DNA of 64,000 nucleotides from Spodoptera frugiperda. Its lineage: Eukaryota; Arthropoda; Insecta; Lepidoptera; Noctuidae. The stretch covers positions 5,084,001 through 5,148,000 of the forward strand of contig NC_064212.1 in NCBI RefSeq assembly GCF_023101765.2, given 5' to 3'. The position numbers and the translations under genes are program-made. Position 1 is the stretch's first letter, and every line of letters starts with the position of its first letter. This document shows, one piece after another, positions 23,800 through 35,400 of the stretch. The notes beneath the pieces are model-generated. The model was not told where the DNA came from. It did no database searches and saw only the letters and a program-made list of their open reading frames with translations.

Positions 23800-26700
23800 C
23801 TAACTTTTCCCATTACTTTTATTATTATTTAAATAAACAATCGTCTCTCTTGGCTGTAATACTACGAAATAAAAAAGGAAACACATGTAGCTTAACATAA
23901 GACTGACTACAATCACTTGTACTATAAAATATTGCCACCATTCGTGCACAGTATTGTCTATGGAAATCCAGACGGCGGTGAACACAACGGTCTCTATAGT
24001 ACACACTATAACCCAGAACACATGCCACACACGCACGTGCCGGAAACGTATCTTGAACTCCATCAAGCAGAATAAGTATATGAACGCGAGGAATATGTAG
24101 AAGGCTCTCCTCACGGTACTCGCTTGTGGCACTATCAGGAACAATAACATCACCTGGTAGTGCGAAAATAGAACTATGATGGCAACGAACGGAAAGAAAT
24201 CGATGAAACATGCTATAGAGAGCAGACGCGCTACAAAAAACGAGTACCATCCCAAGAAGTGCACTATTGCTGCTGTTGCATCCTGAGGTTCTAAACCTCT
24301 GATGAAGGATCGTGGCACACGTCGAGGTATATCCGGTTCGTCTTGGACTACTTCATCGCAATATTTCCTTCTTGGTGGTGCTGATAACCAAGTCGGAATA
24401 GATTCCGCATTCTCCACCATTTTCTCTGCCCACATGGCAAATGACATCGGTCTCGGAGCCATCATTACAGGCGGCGGGATTATTTCCACTTTCTCTATTG
24501 TGTAATCTGTATTTCGTCTTAATGGGGCAACTCTATCAATGATTGTTATTGGCCTAATGTACTCATCATCACTATTTAACTCTTGTGATCCCGTAACATC
24601 TCTTTTAGGCGGTAAATAGTCGGAGCTTGTATCTGAATCAGTAATCTCTTCATTATCGAAGAATGCAGAAGACATCTCAACTGTATTTCGTGGAGAGAAC
24701 TTTATTAAATCACTATGCGTATTTCGGAATTTAGCGCTGTTCGAATTGTCCGAAATGATTGAGTCCTTTTTCCTGATCGATTCGTAAATAGTTTCCTCGT
24801 CTACTGATTTTGTTTTATTTGCTTCTGCATCATCATCAGCATCATCAGGTTTAGCATTGTCATTTTCGTCTTTACTCGTATCTAGTAGTGGATCAGAGAA
24901 TTGCGTCCCCCATGGATATTTGCGTCCACATATCTTTTCTCTCTCAAATCTCCTGTACATCGTGGCCGTGCTAGCCATGCGCAGAGTGGATGCAACAATA
25001 CTTATAGCTTGAACTGAAACTGATAGAAACAAGAAATAATTAATTAGGTACTGCTTTACACTCTAAAATAAGTTAGGTAGGACAAATATTTACCTTTATC
25101 ATAAGTCATATCAGACCATCGAACCATCAGATCAAGGATGTTGATAATGGCATGAGGAGCAGCGTGGAGAAAGGACTGCAAGAACAGGTACAGCTCAACA
25201 GGAGAGGGGGCACGAGCTATTCGAATGGCTTCTTTTGTTCGTTCCTCGTCATCACTGCGAGAAGCACTCACTGCTTCCACCCACCAGAATATTAAGTAGC
25301 AGTATCTGTAAACATGATTAAGTGGATAGATAACATAGTATTACCGCATCTCATCTAGTCGATAAGGAGTTAACCAGGTATTGAAGTCTGGTATTGACCG
25401 TACTTTGAAATGAATCAACCAATTAAACAGTACATGTAGGAAATTGTTCTTCGAGTCCACATACCCGAAACAAAACAACAGTTCCAAACCATACTTCAAA
25501 TTACAATTTAATACTCTATCGTTAACATTTGTTTAAGTAAAAACATTTTTACATTTTACGAGCACTCATTAACGGCGACTTTTGGACAATGTGTCAAAGA
25601 ATCTGTAACAACTAACAACTTAATCGTTTAACACTGTTCGGTAATGATATTGGTACTTAAAGAGGTGCCGTACTGAGTAATTACACTGTTACTAGCTCAT
25701 GAACGCATTTATCTATTATACTTGACACAATAGTAAACTGCCTCGGTCGAGTGGTCGCAAGTGTAAGGAGCAAGGGCTTTGATTCCCGGGTCGGGCAAAG
25801 TGTTGCTGCGCTTTTTTCGGCTTTTCGAAAATTTCTCTGTAGTAGCAATTTTGCCCAATAACAATGGACTCACCCCAGATTTCCACGGTTATGCATTCTT
25901 TGAAAAAGTTTCAGGCTCCGTGAGGTTTATAGCAAAGAAAATTCAAGTAAAAGTTCAAGAGAAAAGCAGGAAAACAGAGAAAACGGGTTTGCTAGTATAC
26001 ATAATAATATAAACTTAGTAATATATCACTACAAACCTTCCAATAGCAGCAATAGGAAAGAAGATTGCGTTAACAATCTGCATGAGCAGCCATTTTATGT
26101 CGCTCTTCTCCACAGTCACCGAATATGCTGTCAGATCAGGTCGGAAACCAGGTGGTGGTGACGCCAACGTGAATATCAGCGAAATCAGTGACGGTAATCC
26201 TATAAGAATTGTGCAGAATACTCCCATTCTGTAGACAAAAGAAAACGGATTATTCAAATTAGAGAAACCAAACCATGTTTCCAATTTCTTCGCGCCATTT
26301 ACATTTTTGAATGTTTAAGTTGTGTAGGGAAATGCAAAGGAATTTACTTAAGAAGGTATGCGTTTTCGTTTTTATTGAATGTAAACAATAAACATAACAG
26401 TTACACTATCTATTCCTCGAAGGACCTGAAGAGGTACCTATGTAGATCTAAAACCCTGTAATACCTAATTTGAATCAAGAAGATTTTTCTTCTTCTTTTT
26501 TAATTGATAAAATCGGTTGATTGGTAGGTAGATAAGTAGGTACCTACTATTGACAATTGGTATGGAAGGTCCGTTAGGGGTACTGAATATAGAGTACCTA
26601 CGATGTAGATCAGAGTAGGTATGACCAGATCAGATAATTAATCAAAAAATACAAAAATAATCGATAAATCTAGTCAATAGCTAGAGATAACACCTGCTTA

Positions 26701-26900
26701 GGACATTGAGTCACTTACCCTTCACTTCCATTTAAAAAATGTTCAACTATGATAGTAAAATCGTAACACATTAGGACTATATAGATGACGAGGCCGCCGC
26801 AGGAGGGCAGCACTCGATGCAATAGAAGTGCTTGCCATGCCGGCAACTTCACCCCGAGCAACTCTCCCGAAACTTCTTTATCCAACTCACAGGTCACCAT
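23800..26900 (-). CDS. XK-related membrane protein (XKR4/6/7-like), 4 coding exons
   Basis: Coding exons, in transcript order: 26900-26719, 26228-26037, 25305-25094 and 25019-23800; every intron is GT-AG and the phases match, giving 601 residues. The protein has a hydrophobic N-terminal segment (about 22-47), membrane segments in exon 2 (GVFCTILIGLPSLISL and WLLMQIVNAIFFPI), the conserved core LYLFLQSFLHAAPHAI in exon 3, and at least four more membrane spans in the last 190 residues. XK-family proteins are multi-pass; some vertebrate members (XKR4, XKR8, XKR9) are caspase-activated phospholipid scramblases, but I cannot say whether this one is. A long acidic, Ser-rich, presumably cytoplasmic segment (about residues 215-415) sits between spans. 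The start is the first ATG in the frame of exon 1. The gene is head-to-head with the MALSU1-like gene, start codons 1.25 kb apart. The stop is TAG at 23800-23802. Confidence 0.87.
25739..25855 (+). repeat. Family A SINE head fragment inside an intron
   Basis: GCCTCGGTCGAGTGGTCGCAAGTG, TTTGATTCCCGGGTCGGGC, then CTTTTCGAAAATTTCTCTGTAGTAGC. It lies in the second intron of the XK-related gene, antisense to it. The head is shortened by a small deletion and the tail is missing. Confidence 0.65.
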
Positions 26901-27814
26901 TTTGTTTATCTTTCACACATTTTTTAATAATAAACACTTTCACTGCTTGAACTTGAGATCATGATGACACTACCCGGACACTACATTTTTTGTATTTAGT
27001 TTTAATTTAGTAAAGACACATAAATATGAAAACTGTTGTGCTCGAAACAATTGTACATAAAGAAAATGTGTTGTATTCGCATTCCCCACGCCCATTGATA
27101 AAGATAAGATAACAGGGCTGAGTCAAATAGGCAGATAACTTTTATGGCATAGTTTCTAAACTGGTGCAACCTGTACCTATCTATATTTACGTTTTTATAG
27201 CAAACAGTAGGTAGGCAATTCATACATAGGATCTGTTTTACGTACCGTACATACCGTTTACCGTAGAGGTCTGATGATTCATGAAATAATTACTTCGAAA
27301 TTCGAACTATAGACACAGAATAATAAGCTATAGATATGTATGTTAGCACCGAAGTACCTGTGTAGAAGAATCTTCTAAATCCAAACCTTACTATTATGGA
27401 CTATCATCTAATATTAATGCAAAGGTTTGCGAGAGTGTATGGATGCTTGTTTTGTTTCTCCTTCAAGTGAGAATAGTTACTGAACTCATCCCTTCCCCCC
27501 TTACTTCGTATCTAACATGGTCTGGTCTGGTTAAAGGCCAAAGCGTGCATGTTAGCGTTTTTATAGCATATCCAAGCAATTTGTTTTGTGGTATGCACTA
27601 GATTTTTGTACGTGTCTGGCGGTAGTTAAAAGGTGAAGCCGAAACCGAAAGTAACAACTAGTTATCTGGCTGTAGCTAAGTAAATATTATTTTAATGGCT
27701 GCAAACTGAAAAGGTATTACTTATTTACGTGTAGTGTCATTGAGACACGTATATAATATATTCCAAAATAATAAAATGTTGTATCGTGGATGGTAAATAA
27801 AGTGGACGAAATTG

Positions 27815-27843
27815 AGTAGACGTACACATTTAGTACGTCTACT
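27815..27843. repeat. Perfect 11-bp inverted repeat with 7-nt loop
   Basis: AGTAGACGTAC, loop ACATTTA, GTACGTCTACT. It lies about 310 bp upstream of the MALSU1-like start codon in the shared upstream region of the XK-related/MALSU1 pair. Confidence 0.7.
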
Positions 27844-28150
27844 GGTATGGTAGTATTTGCAGATATTTATCTAATTTTATATCCGTTTTATTTTTAAAAA
27901 AGTTTGATACTAAAAAGCAATAAACAGCAAGCGAAGACTGGTTGTTGAAATCGTGGTTGAAACAAGTTACAAAAAAGCAAGCTGTATAATGTCATTTATG
28001 ACATTGACAGATTGACGTTTGTAGTTTTTACGTTTGTTTAGGTTATATTTATTTTCTAAAGTGGAATTTATCGGTCGGAGATTAAATTCTTTAAGAGTAT
28101 AAGGTCGTTTATATTCCATAAATAGATTGTAATTGGCATTGAAAGACAAA

Positions 28151-29148
28151 ATGTTGAGGAAAATTTTCTCAAGAACACTGAGTCCGGGGAGTTCATTGGT
28201 GCGGTGTGTTAATGTTAATACTGTTGATATCAATAGGCAAATACACTGTGGAGTTTGTTTAAGAATCCCTAGGTATACATCCAAACCAAACACCACCTCA
28301 CCAGCTTTAGCCACCAAGTATCAAGTAATTACAGATGAAAATCCCGTAGTCATTGAGAACACTGCAGAAGAAATTCCAACTGAGGAGAGATATACCTTAC
28401 TCAGTGATGAGTTTGATGGTATTAACCTAGAGAGTAAGTATCTGGTACTAAAGTCATGTGTGATATAATTTCGTAATAATTTGTGAACATAATGAATATT
28501 AAACTGTTTCTAGGAGGTGCAAATGGTGTTTTTGAAATAGAAGACCTCGTAGAATTACTACAAAGGGAAAACTGTAAGGATATATTTGTAGCTGCCGTTC
28601 CAAAAGACATCCGCTATGTGGACTACATCTGTACAGTCAGCGGAAGAAATAAAAGACATATTTTAGGTATAGCAGAATTTGTTCGGAAAGTGTATAAGAA
28701 AAAATGTTTTAAATCAGATCATATACCTAGGATAGAGGGTAAAGAATCTGATGAATGGATGGCATTAGATTTAGGTGAGTACCTGTATTTAAACACTATA
28801 GTCCTAAATTATTTTAGCTCTTAAAGAAACTGGTTTAATCTAGTTCATAACTACTAATAAATAATTAAACAGTCCAATGCCAAGATAGCTTGTAGATTAA
28901 CCTCTTAACAACGCTTCCCCTTCTTCCAAATACATCTTATATTAGTTATATGAATAATGTATTTAATTATTTCAGGTAACATTGCATTACATGTGTTCAC
29001 GGAAAAGGCTAGAAAGGCATACGACTTGGAGACCCTATGGTCAGTTGGACCAGAATATGATGACAAGATGAATAAGAATAGCGAAGTTGTGGACATATTC
29101 GAGAACTACAGCGATTACTTGAAAGATCTTAAACCATTGGGATCATGA
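28151..29148 (+). CDS. MALSU1: Mitochondrial ribosome-assembly factor, MALSU1/Iojap (RsfS) family, 3 exons
   Basis: Coding exons 28151-28433, 28514-28774 and 28976-29148 join in phase to 238 residues. Residues 1 to about 35 are Arg/Ser-rich with no acidic residue early on (MLRKIFSRTLSPGSSLVRC), which fits a mitochondrial targeting peptide. The Iojap/RsfS domain covers roughly residues 97-215, with FEIEDLVELLQRENCKDIFV, the RYVDYICTVSGRNKRHI core and IEGKESDEWMALDLG, then NIALHVFTEKARKAYDLETL. In the family these proteins bind uL14m on the large mitochondrial subunit and act in assembly and anti-association; that role is inferred from similarity. I chose the ATG at 28151; no in-frame ATG lies between it and the start of the frame. 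The gene shares a 1.25-kb upstream region with the divergent XK-related gene and converges with cyclin Y. Poly(A) signal ATTAAA at 29200. Confidence 0.9.
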
Positions 29149-29199
29149 AACCTTAATAATAGTTATTGTACATAAACTGTATTGCCTCACTAGTACTGA

Positions 29200-29205
29200 A
29201 TTAAA
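29200..29205 (+). other. Poly(A) signal of the MALSU1-like gene
   Basis: ATTAAA 52 bp after the TGA stop codon; the next candidate lies on the opposite strand. Confidence 0.5.
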
Positions 29206-29232
29206 AATCCTTTAAAAGTCTCATATAAAATG

Positions 29233-29238
29233 TTTATT
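29233..29238 (-). other. Putative poly(A) signal of cyclin Y
   Basis: AATAAA on the minus strand, about 1.09 kb beyond the cyclin Y stop. Its use would give a long AT-rich 3' untranslated region. Other A-rich variants between here and 30322 could also be used. Confidence 0.4.
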
Positions 29239-30322
29239 TCTGCTTAATTACATTAAAGATACATATATGGATTGTATAATTCAATCACAATTCACAATCT
29301 AAATAATCATGAAACATTGAATTCAATAATTTCATATCAATTAAATAAAAACAATTATCCACATTATTTCCATTGCTATAAGTAAATTTATTATCCATTT
29401 CAATAATTGTTGTAGGTTATTATAATATGTATGTCTGTCTATAAAGATACTAATATAATTTGATATACAAAATAACAATTTGGCATAAATTTATAACTAG
29501 CTCAGAATTTTAAATGCAGTAATATGACAATGTAAAATTATACAAAAGAACAGCGGTTGACTAATACATTCATACCACAATCACAAGATCCTTAGTTCAG
29601 TCAAAATGCAGTTGCACATACTAGTACATCTAAGTAGTATACACTAAGTAGCATAGTTTTGAAAGCAACCTAACATTAGTGCTTTACGAGTTAAACCTAA
29701 CTATGTATAAGGATAAAATAGTATTGGAAGCCAATCAGTAATAGACTGTAACATATTTTGTGTAGCAAATTAGCATATTATAATAATTCATAAAAAAAAT
29801 GTTTGGACCACCAACAAGTCTTTCATTTTAGTGACTACATAATTATTAAATTTATGAGCATACAAAACTTATTGCACTGCCAATATAAAGCATTTGTGCA
29901 CATACCAAAATTAATTACATTCTCATATTATTCAGTGTAATCTTTAAGACTTACAAGAGTTAGTTATAAAACTGGTATAAAATACCCCATACTATTGATT
30001 TCACTACCTTCTGCCTGGTGATGTATCTTCAAAATAAGTGGAAATTTTACATTTGTCATTTCATTAAAATCAAAATGTCAAATAAAACTTATACTAATCA
30101 CATTTGAAGATACACCATCAAGCCATTATTATCAAGGCAAAAGTTGGCAGTTGATGTCAAGTATTAATCAATACTTAAATATTGTAACTTAAGGCTGAAT
30201 AGTAAATTAACATTCATCGGGTGCAAAACTTCTAAATACAATACATTCTTATAAAATACACAAATATTATCTGTTAATTTGTGATTCATTTTGGATCTCA
30301 ATTTTGGCTCATGACTAATCAA
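29239..30322 (-). other. Presumed cyclin Y 3' untranslated region
   Basis: AT-rich, without open frames of note and without the SINE or MITE families seen elsewhere. The absence of repeats over more than 1 kb fits transcribed, constrained sequence. The extent is inferred from the AATAAA at its far end. Confidence 0.4.
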
Positions 30323-31333
30323 TTATGACAATATGGCTACACTCCGCCTTACGCCAGCACCTGAATTGACATTGTCTAAGCTTGACCATTTCTTAATGCC
30401 ATTCTTCACCACTTCAGCGGCTATTTTATCTTCCATCACCCTAGACATTGCCTCTAATTTTTGTGCTCTCTCTTTACTTAATGGTTCACTGGGGAATGCC
30501 AAATCATTGGCTTCAGCAAGTGTGCGAAGATCAAAATAGTATTTAGCATATACACTAGATGGTACATTGATATTAAATTGCAACATTTCCAAAAATTGCC
30601 TCTCCAGCTCATTCATGTCCTCCACGGTGATGTCTTTTAAGATCTGGCAGTAGTCCACATTCCAAACAGCTTGGTCATCCCACACTTTACTTGCTAATAA
30701 GATAGCTCCCAACACTATTCTCTTCCAATTAGATGGAGCAATGTCCAGCTCAGCACATATTAGAAGGCGCTCCAGGTACACCAAAGTGATAATAGCACAT
30801 TCAGCTGTCAGTTGGGCAGCATTGAACAGTGTTCTTACAAACTTGTAGATTTGTTTGTGCTCAGGGTTATATTTGTCATAATCATCACTTACTCCTTCTT
30901 TACTGAGAGGGTGGAGCTTCTCATCAAATATGTCTAACCTGCGCTCTGATGTTCTGTTCTTTATATGATAGTAAATAGCAAGGGCTACACACTTGACTGT
31001 GTTCTTCAGGTTAGGCTGGGATACAGTACTATCATCTAAATAAATAGTCGAACAGGAACTGCTTTTTTTGAGCTTATTATCAGCGATTTGATGTTGACTG
31101 CGTTTTCTGGTCATTCCATTTTCTATAGATGCTTTGGAGCGTTCCATAAAAATGGTTCCAGCGATGGGATCTTGGGAAGGGTCGATATCGCCATCATCAG
31201 GCTCTCTCTCACTGATGTGCTGAATATTATTGGAGCTTACTTCACCTTCTGGAAGATAGTCTTCTAGCTTGACGATGTCCTTTCTGATCGGTGACGGACT
31301 GCGGTAACAACAGCAACTGTTTTGGTTACCCAT
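30323..31333 (-). CDS. CCNY: Cyclin Y, single coding exon
   Basis: 336 residues, uninterrupted. The N-terminus, MGNQNSCCCY, has the Gly2 N-myristoylation context with adjacent cysteines for palmitoylation, as in cyclin Y, which anchors at the plasma membrane. The region KKSSSCSTIYLDDSTVSQPN (about residues 89-108) matches the conserved 14-3-3-binding serine segment. The cyclin box covers about 112-266, with KCVALAIYYHIKNR, AAQLTAECAIITLVYLERL and GAILLASKVWDDQAVWNVDY nearly invariant. In the family it activates CDK14/CDK16 and supports Wnt signalling (LRP6 phosphorylation). The C-terminal tail (from about 300) is less conserved. The minus strand upstream has TTTGTTTCAG ending at 31455, a likely acceptor of a 5' untranslated intron. 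The gene diverges from Acinus (start codons 1.15 kb apart). Confidence 0.95.
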   Translation of the reverse strand: MGNQNSCCCYRSPSPIRKDIVKLEDYLPEGEVSSNNIQHISEREPDDGDIDPSQDPIAGTIFMERSKASIENGMTRKRSQHQIADNKLKKSSSCSTIYLDDSTVSQPNLKNTVKCVALAIYYHIKNRTSERRLDIFDEKLHPLSKEGVSDDYDKYNPEHKQIYKFVRTLFNAAQLTAECAIITLVYLERLLICAELDIAPSNWKRIVLGAILLASKVWDDQAVWNVDYCQILKDITVEDMNELERQFLEMLQFNINVPSSVYAKYYFDLRTLAEANDLAFPSEPLSKERAQKLEAMSRVMEDKIAAEVVKNGIKKWSSLDNVNSGAGVRRSVAILS

Positions 31334-31339
31334 TTTGTA

Positions 31340-32269
31340 TCACATATAACTGTATTAAAGATTAATTGTTATCATTCTACAAGCACTGCCTCACCTCTAG
31401 ACATGCGTAAATAGTGTGCCGATACATAAGAATGACATAAAAGGTCCATAGTATCTGAAACAAAAGGTGCTACATGAATATTCTATTAGCGATTACCAAC
31501 ATTACCATTCAATAAAAATAGATTTCTAAGGACAGTGTAATATATCATTGTCGTACCCTAACATCTTCGGTTCATCGTATTATCACACATTTCACTAGAA
31601 CTAGGAGCAACCCCGAGAAGATTTCATACTTTTGACAGTAGAGAATGCACAGACAGAACCACAGAACAATAAAACCTAAAATGCATTACATATCAATAAA
31701 AAGCAGGTCAACCTTGATCAACCGTATAGATCAAAAATGATTAATTAATTTTATTTTATAAATGAAATGTTATGTTCTTACAGTTTTAATCAAGAAAGAA
31801 ACTAAAAAACTATGTATATATTTTGTAAATTAAATAACATTGCAAACCTTTACATCACATGATTACATTTTAATAGCTACCAACCATTATTTAAATTTTT
31901 AAGTTCAAAGTAGATCATGAAAAGTAAACTATCAGTGTGAAAATTAATACGTATTTCTTTTTTGTGATTTTATACATATATGGAAAAAGCAGTACTCATA
32001 ATTTAACTTTTTTCTAAAAGCTGCTTTAGTGAATTTCAATTCGATTAATTTTTAGTTTAATGTCTTCATAATATATGTTTAAATAAGAATCGTATTAACT
32101 TTATCTAATATTGTTGAAATTATTACATTGTCGATTTTTTGAAAATTTCAAATAGATTACATGTTTTTTATCGTTTCCTTTTTTTATTTCGGTATCTATG
32201 TATTATCGAGAATTTCAGTATTATATTTATTTTTTAACCAAAGAGTAAAATAATTAGAGTATGGCAACA
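31340..32269. other. Shared upstream region of cyclin Y and Acinus
   Basis: AT-rich. The segment near 31455 reads as a splice acceptor for a cyclin Y leader intron. A GC-richer spot at 31590-31660 could hold the cyclin Y leader exon. No SINE or MITE seen. Confidence 0.35.
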
Positions 32270-32400
32270 CTGAAATTGACTGAACGCAGAAAATAAAATA
32301 TGGCGGGCGGCCATTATTTCGCTTGTTTCTGTTGAGTGAGCACGCTGCAGTGTTTAGACGACAGTTCTGTTACAAATTACTGATTTACCGGTATTAATAC
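32270..32400 (+). promoter_or_regulatory. Probable Acinus promoter and leader
   Basis: Contains ATGGCGGGCGGCCATTATTT, with a YY1/Pho-like GCCAT core, and an ACAGTTCTG initiator-like site. It is followed by a 5' leader that may be spliced (TGCATATTTTAG immediately before the start codon region at 32471). Confidence 0.35.
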
Positions 32401-32478
32401 GTTAGCCTGTGTGAATATTTATTAAATCACAGAGAATTTTACTTACAATTTGTGTTTTTGTGCATATTTTAGGCTACA

Positions 32479-35400
32479 ATGCGTCGTAAGAGTGAGCGTA
32501 CCGCAAGTAAAAAGGGTAAGGCTTCCCCAGAAAAGAAAATTGAAAAAGTCAAACGCACAAGAACCAGCAGACGTAGAAAGCAGTCTTCATCTTCAGAAAA
32601 CGAATCTGCCGATGATGGAAGTCCAGTGAGAGAAGTTGAGAGCGTCAGTGAACCTGAAAAGAAGCCTCCATCAACACCCGCTAAAGAGGATAGCCCTGAA
32701 GAGGCTCAAGATCAGGTATGGCGCGTTAAAACTACTGAGGCATCTGGTGATATAAAAAAGTTAAAGATATGTTTGACGCGTCCACCATCCACACCTGAAC
32801 GAGTCGATAGATCTCCTCGCAGTAAAAGAAAGCATTCACGAGCGACAAGCTCCAGTGATACACCCAGCGTGGAGGGCGTTGAAGAAAAAAAGAAGTCTAA
32901 ACATCGTTCTAAACGTGCTCTTCGAGGTTCAAAAGATGATACAGATAAAAATAATGATAGTCAGGGAGATGAGCCCGATCAGGAATCCGCACAATCCCAA
33001 GACCAAGATAAATCTAGTGATGAGGTAACTCAAAGTGAAACTATTGAAGATGCTGAAACACCAGTGTCCACAACTAATGAAGAAATGAAGGGGGATGAAT
33101 CCAAAAACTTATCACAAAACAGTGAAGATAAACCTGAAAGTAAAGAAAATACCACAAGTGAGCAAGAGGACACAGAAAAAGCTTCAGATGCTGATACAAC
33201 TGTTGTTTCACCCAAACATGAAACAAGAGTTGCATCACCATCAGCTGAAGTAAATCCTGAACCTAATTCAGACAACCAAGAAGAGCAACCATCTAATAGT
33301 ACTGAAAATAAAAGTCAAGAGGATACCAATCTAGTTGAAAAAGAAAGCCCTAGACGGACAAGAAGTGAGTCAGTTGACAAATCAGAGGTCCTTGAATTAC
33401 ATGCTGATGAGAGTAAGTGTGAATCTTCTGATAATGAGGCAAGCCAGTCTAAAACTGAACTTGAACAAGAATCAAATAAGAAGGATGAAACTGAAAAAGA
33501 AAAACACAATGTGATCCAAGAGGAAAAGAAACCCATTGAATCCGAAGAAGAGAAACCTATTGTACCCCAAAGTGAAGAAAAACCTACCATGCCCGAAGAT
33601 GAAGAAAAACCTTCCGTGGCCCAAGATGAGGAGAAACCAGCATCTGAAGAACAAAAGGTAAGTATAATAAATGAAGAAAATATTAGTAAAGAAACTGAGA
33701 AAGTTGAATCTGACAGGAAAGAAGCTATTAATGAAACTGATGTTGTAGTGAGTTCTGAGAAGGTAAATAAAGAACAAGAAAGAAAAACATCAAATGATTC
33801 TGCAATTCAACCTATGGAGACGGAGACACCTAAAGTTGAAGCTGAACCAGCACCACAGCAGCCCAAAGAGTTGCAGCGCTCAGATTCTGTTAAGTCCACA
33901 AAAGAGGAACCTGTTGCTAATGGTCAATCTGCCCCAGCTGTAGTAGCCAGGAAGAGGAGATGGGGATCAAGGAGTTCTAAACTTACAACACAGAAATCAA
34001 TAACAATTTCGACTGATGTATTGAGAGACATAATACCTGATGTAAAACCTGTTGAGTTTGATGAAGTTATAGAAGAGAAAAAACATAGAAGAATAGAGAC
34101 TCAGGAAAGAATTGAAAGACCAGTGCTTCCAAAAATTATTATTGATAACACTGATAATGTGGAATTGAAGAAGGAATCTGAGGAGGAACAAGATCCTCAC
34201 ACTCCTAAGCCAAGAGATTTAGCTTCCAATAGAAAAATATCAATAATTAAGGATAATGATAGTATAATAGCAAGACCACCAAGCCCACCCAGAAATAAAC
34301 AGTCATGTATTTTATATATCACAAATCTGGTGAGACCATTTACACTACCACAGTTGAAGAATTTGCTACAGAGGACAGGAAGAATTGTAGAGAATGGCTT
34401 TTGGATAGATAGAATTAAATCAAAGTGCTTTGTGGAATATGAGACTGAAGAGTAAGTATTATATTATTTATTGCTTGTATTTGCAAGTTGTTTTAATTTA
34501 ACCATTTGAACAGAATATTAATATTCTGACACATCATTTAACCAAAGGCTGCAATCATACTCATAACTTATAATTTGTGTAGGATTTGAAGAATTTGTTA
34601 CAAAAAATTATAACAATAAATTAATTATTTTCCAGCCAAGCTGTGGAGACAAGACATGCCTTGCATGGTGTTACGTGGCCCGTCTCAAACCCAAAGACTC
34701 TTCAAGTGGACTTTTCCACACAAGAAGCTTTTGAGAAGGCCAAATCTAATGAAGAGACAGATGCTACACCAGTATCTACAATTCCTGGAACTGTTGAGGA
34801 TTGGCTTCGGGAGCAAGATATGAAGAGAGATCGAGGGGATTTGGTAAGTTATACTTTAAATCTTTTCACCTTTAAATTTGAATTTTACTTGAATCATCAT
34901 TATCATCATCTTATAATGGTACTCCTATTGAGTAGAGGACCTCACAAGGATGAGGAATGAGCAATAATCACATGAAAATCACCACATTTTGCCTATTCAA
35001 ACAAAACATGGTGATTTTTATTAACAATGAGTCATTAACAAACAAGTCATTGTTATAAAAATGTCCTTATCTGTTTCAAAGCCAAATTCTTAGAATAATT
35101 ACTATTAAATACCACAAAAATCCACATAAGGTATTTAGGAATTTGTGTAAAATTAGAGACTCATTTGTGTTTGAAAACCTTCAAATGACATAGAGAAAAT
35201 CCCATAAGAAATAGCATTATACAATAATGTTTATTAATCATTATGCTAATGGGTTTATGATCCCATAAGGGATAACATTTTTAAATAGCATAATAATATA
35301 ATGTTTATTAATGATATCATTATGTTAATTATTTATGATCACAATTACAATTTGAAGTATTGTTTCTTAATTAATTAATTTTGTAATAACCTTTAATTTT

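Noticed and set aside
33030..33777. Antisense frames of 80-101 codons inside Acinus exon 1
   Set aside because: Ser/Phe-rich shadows of the Lys/Glu/Ser-rich sense strand.
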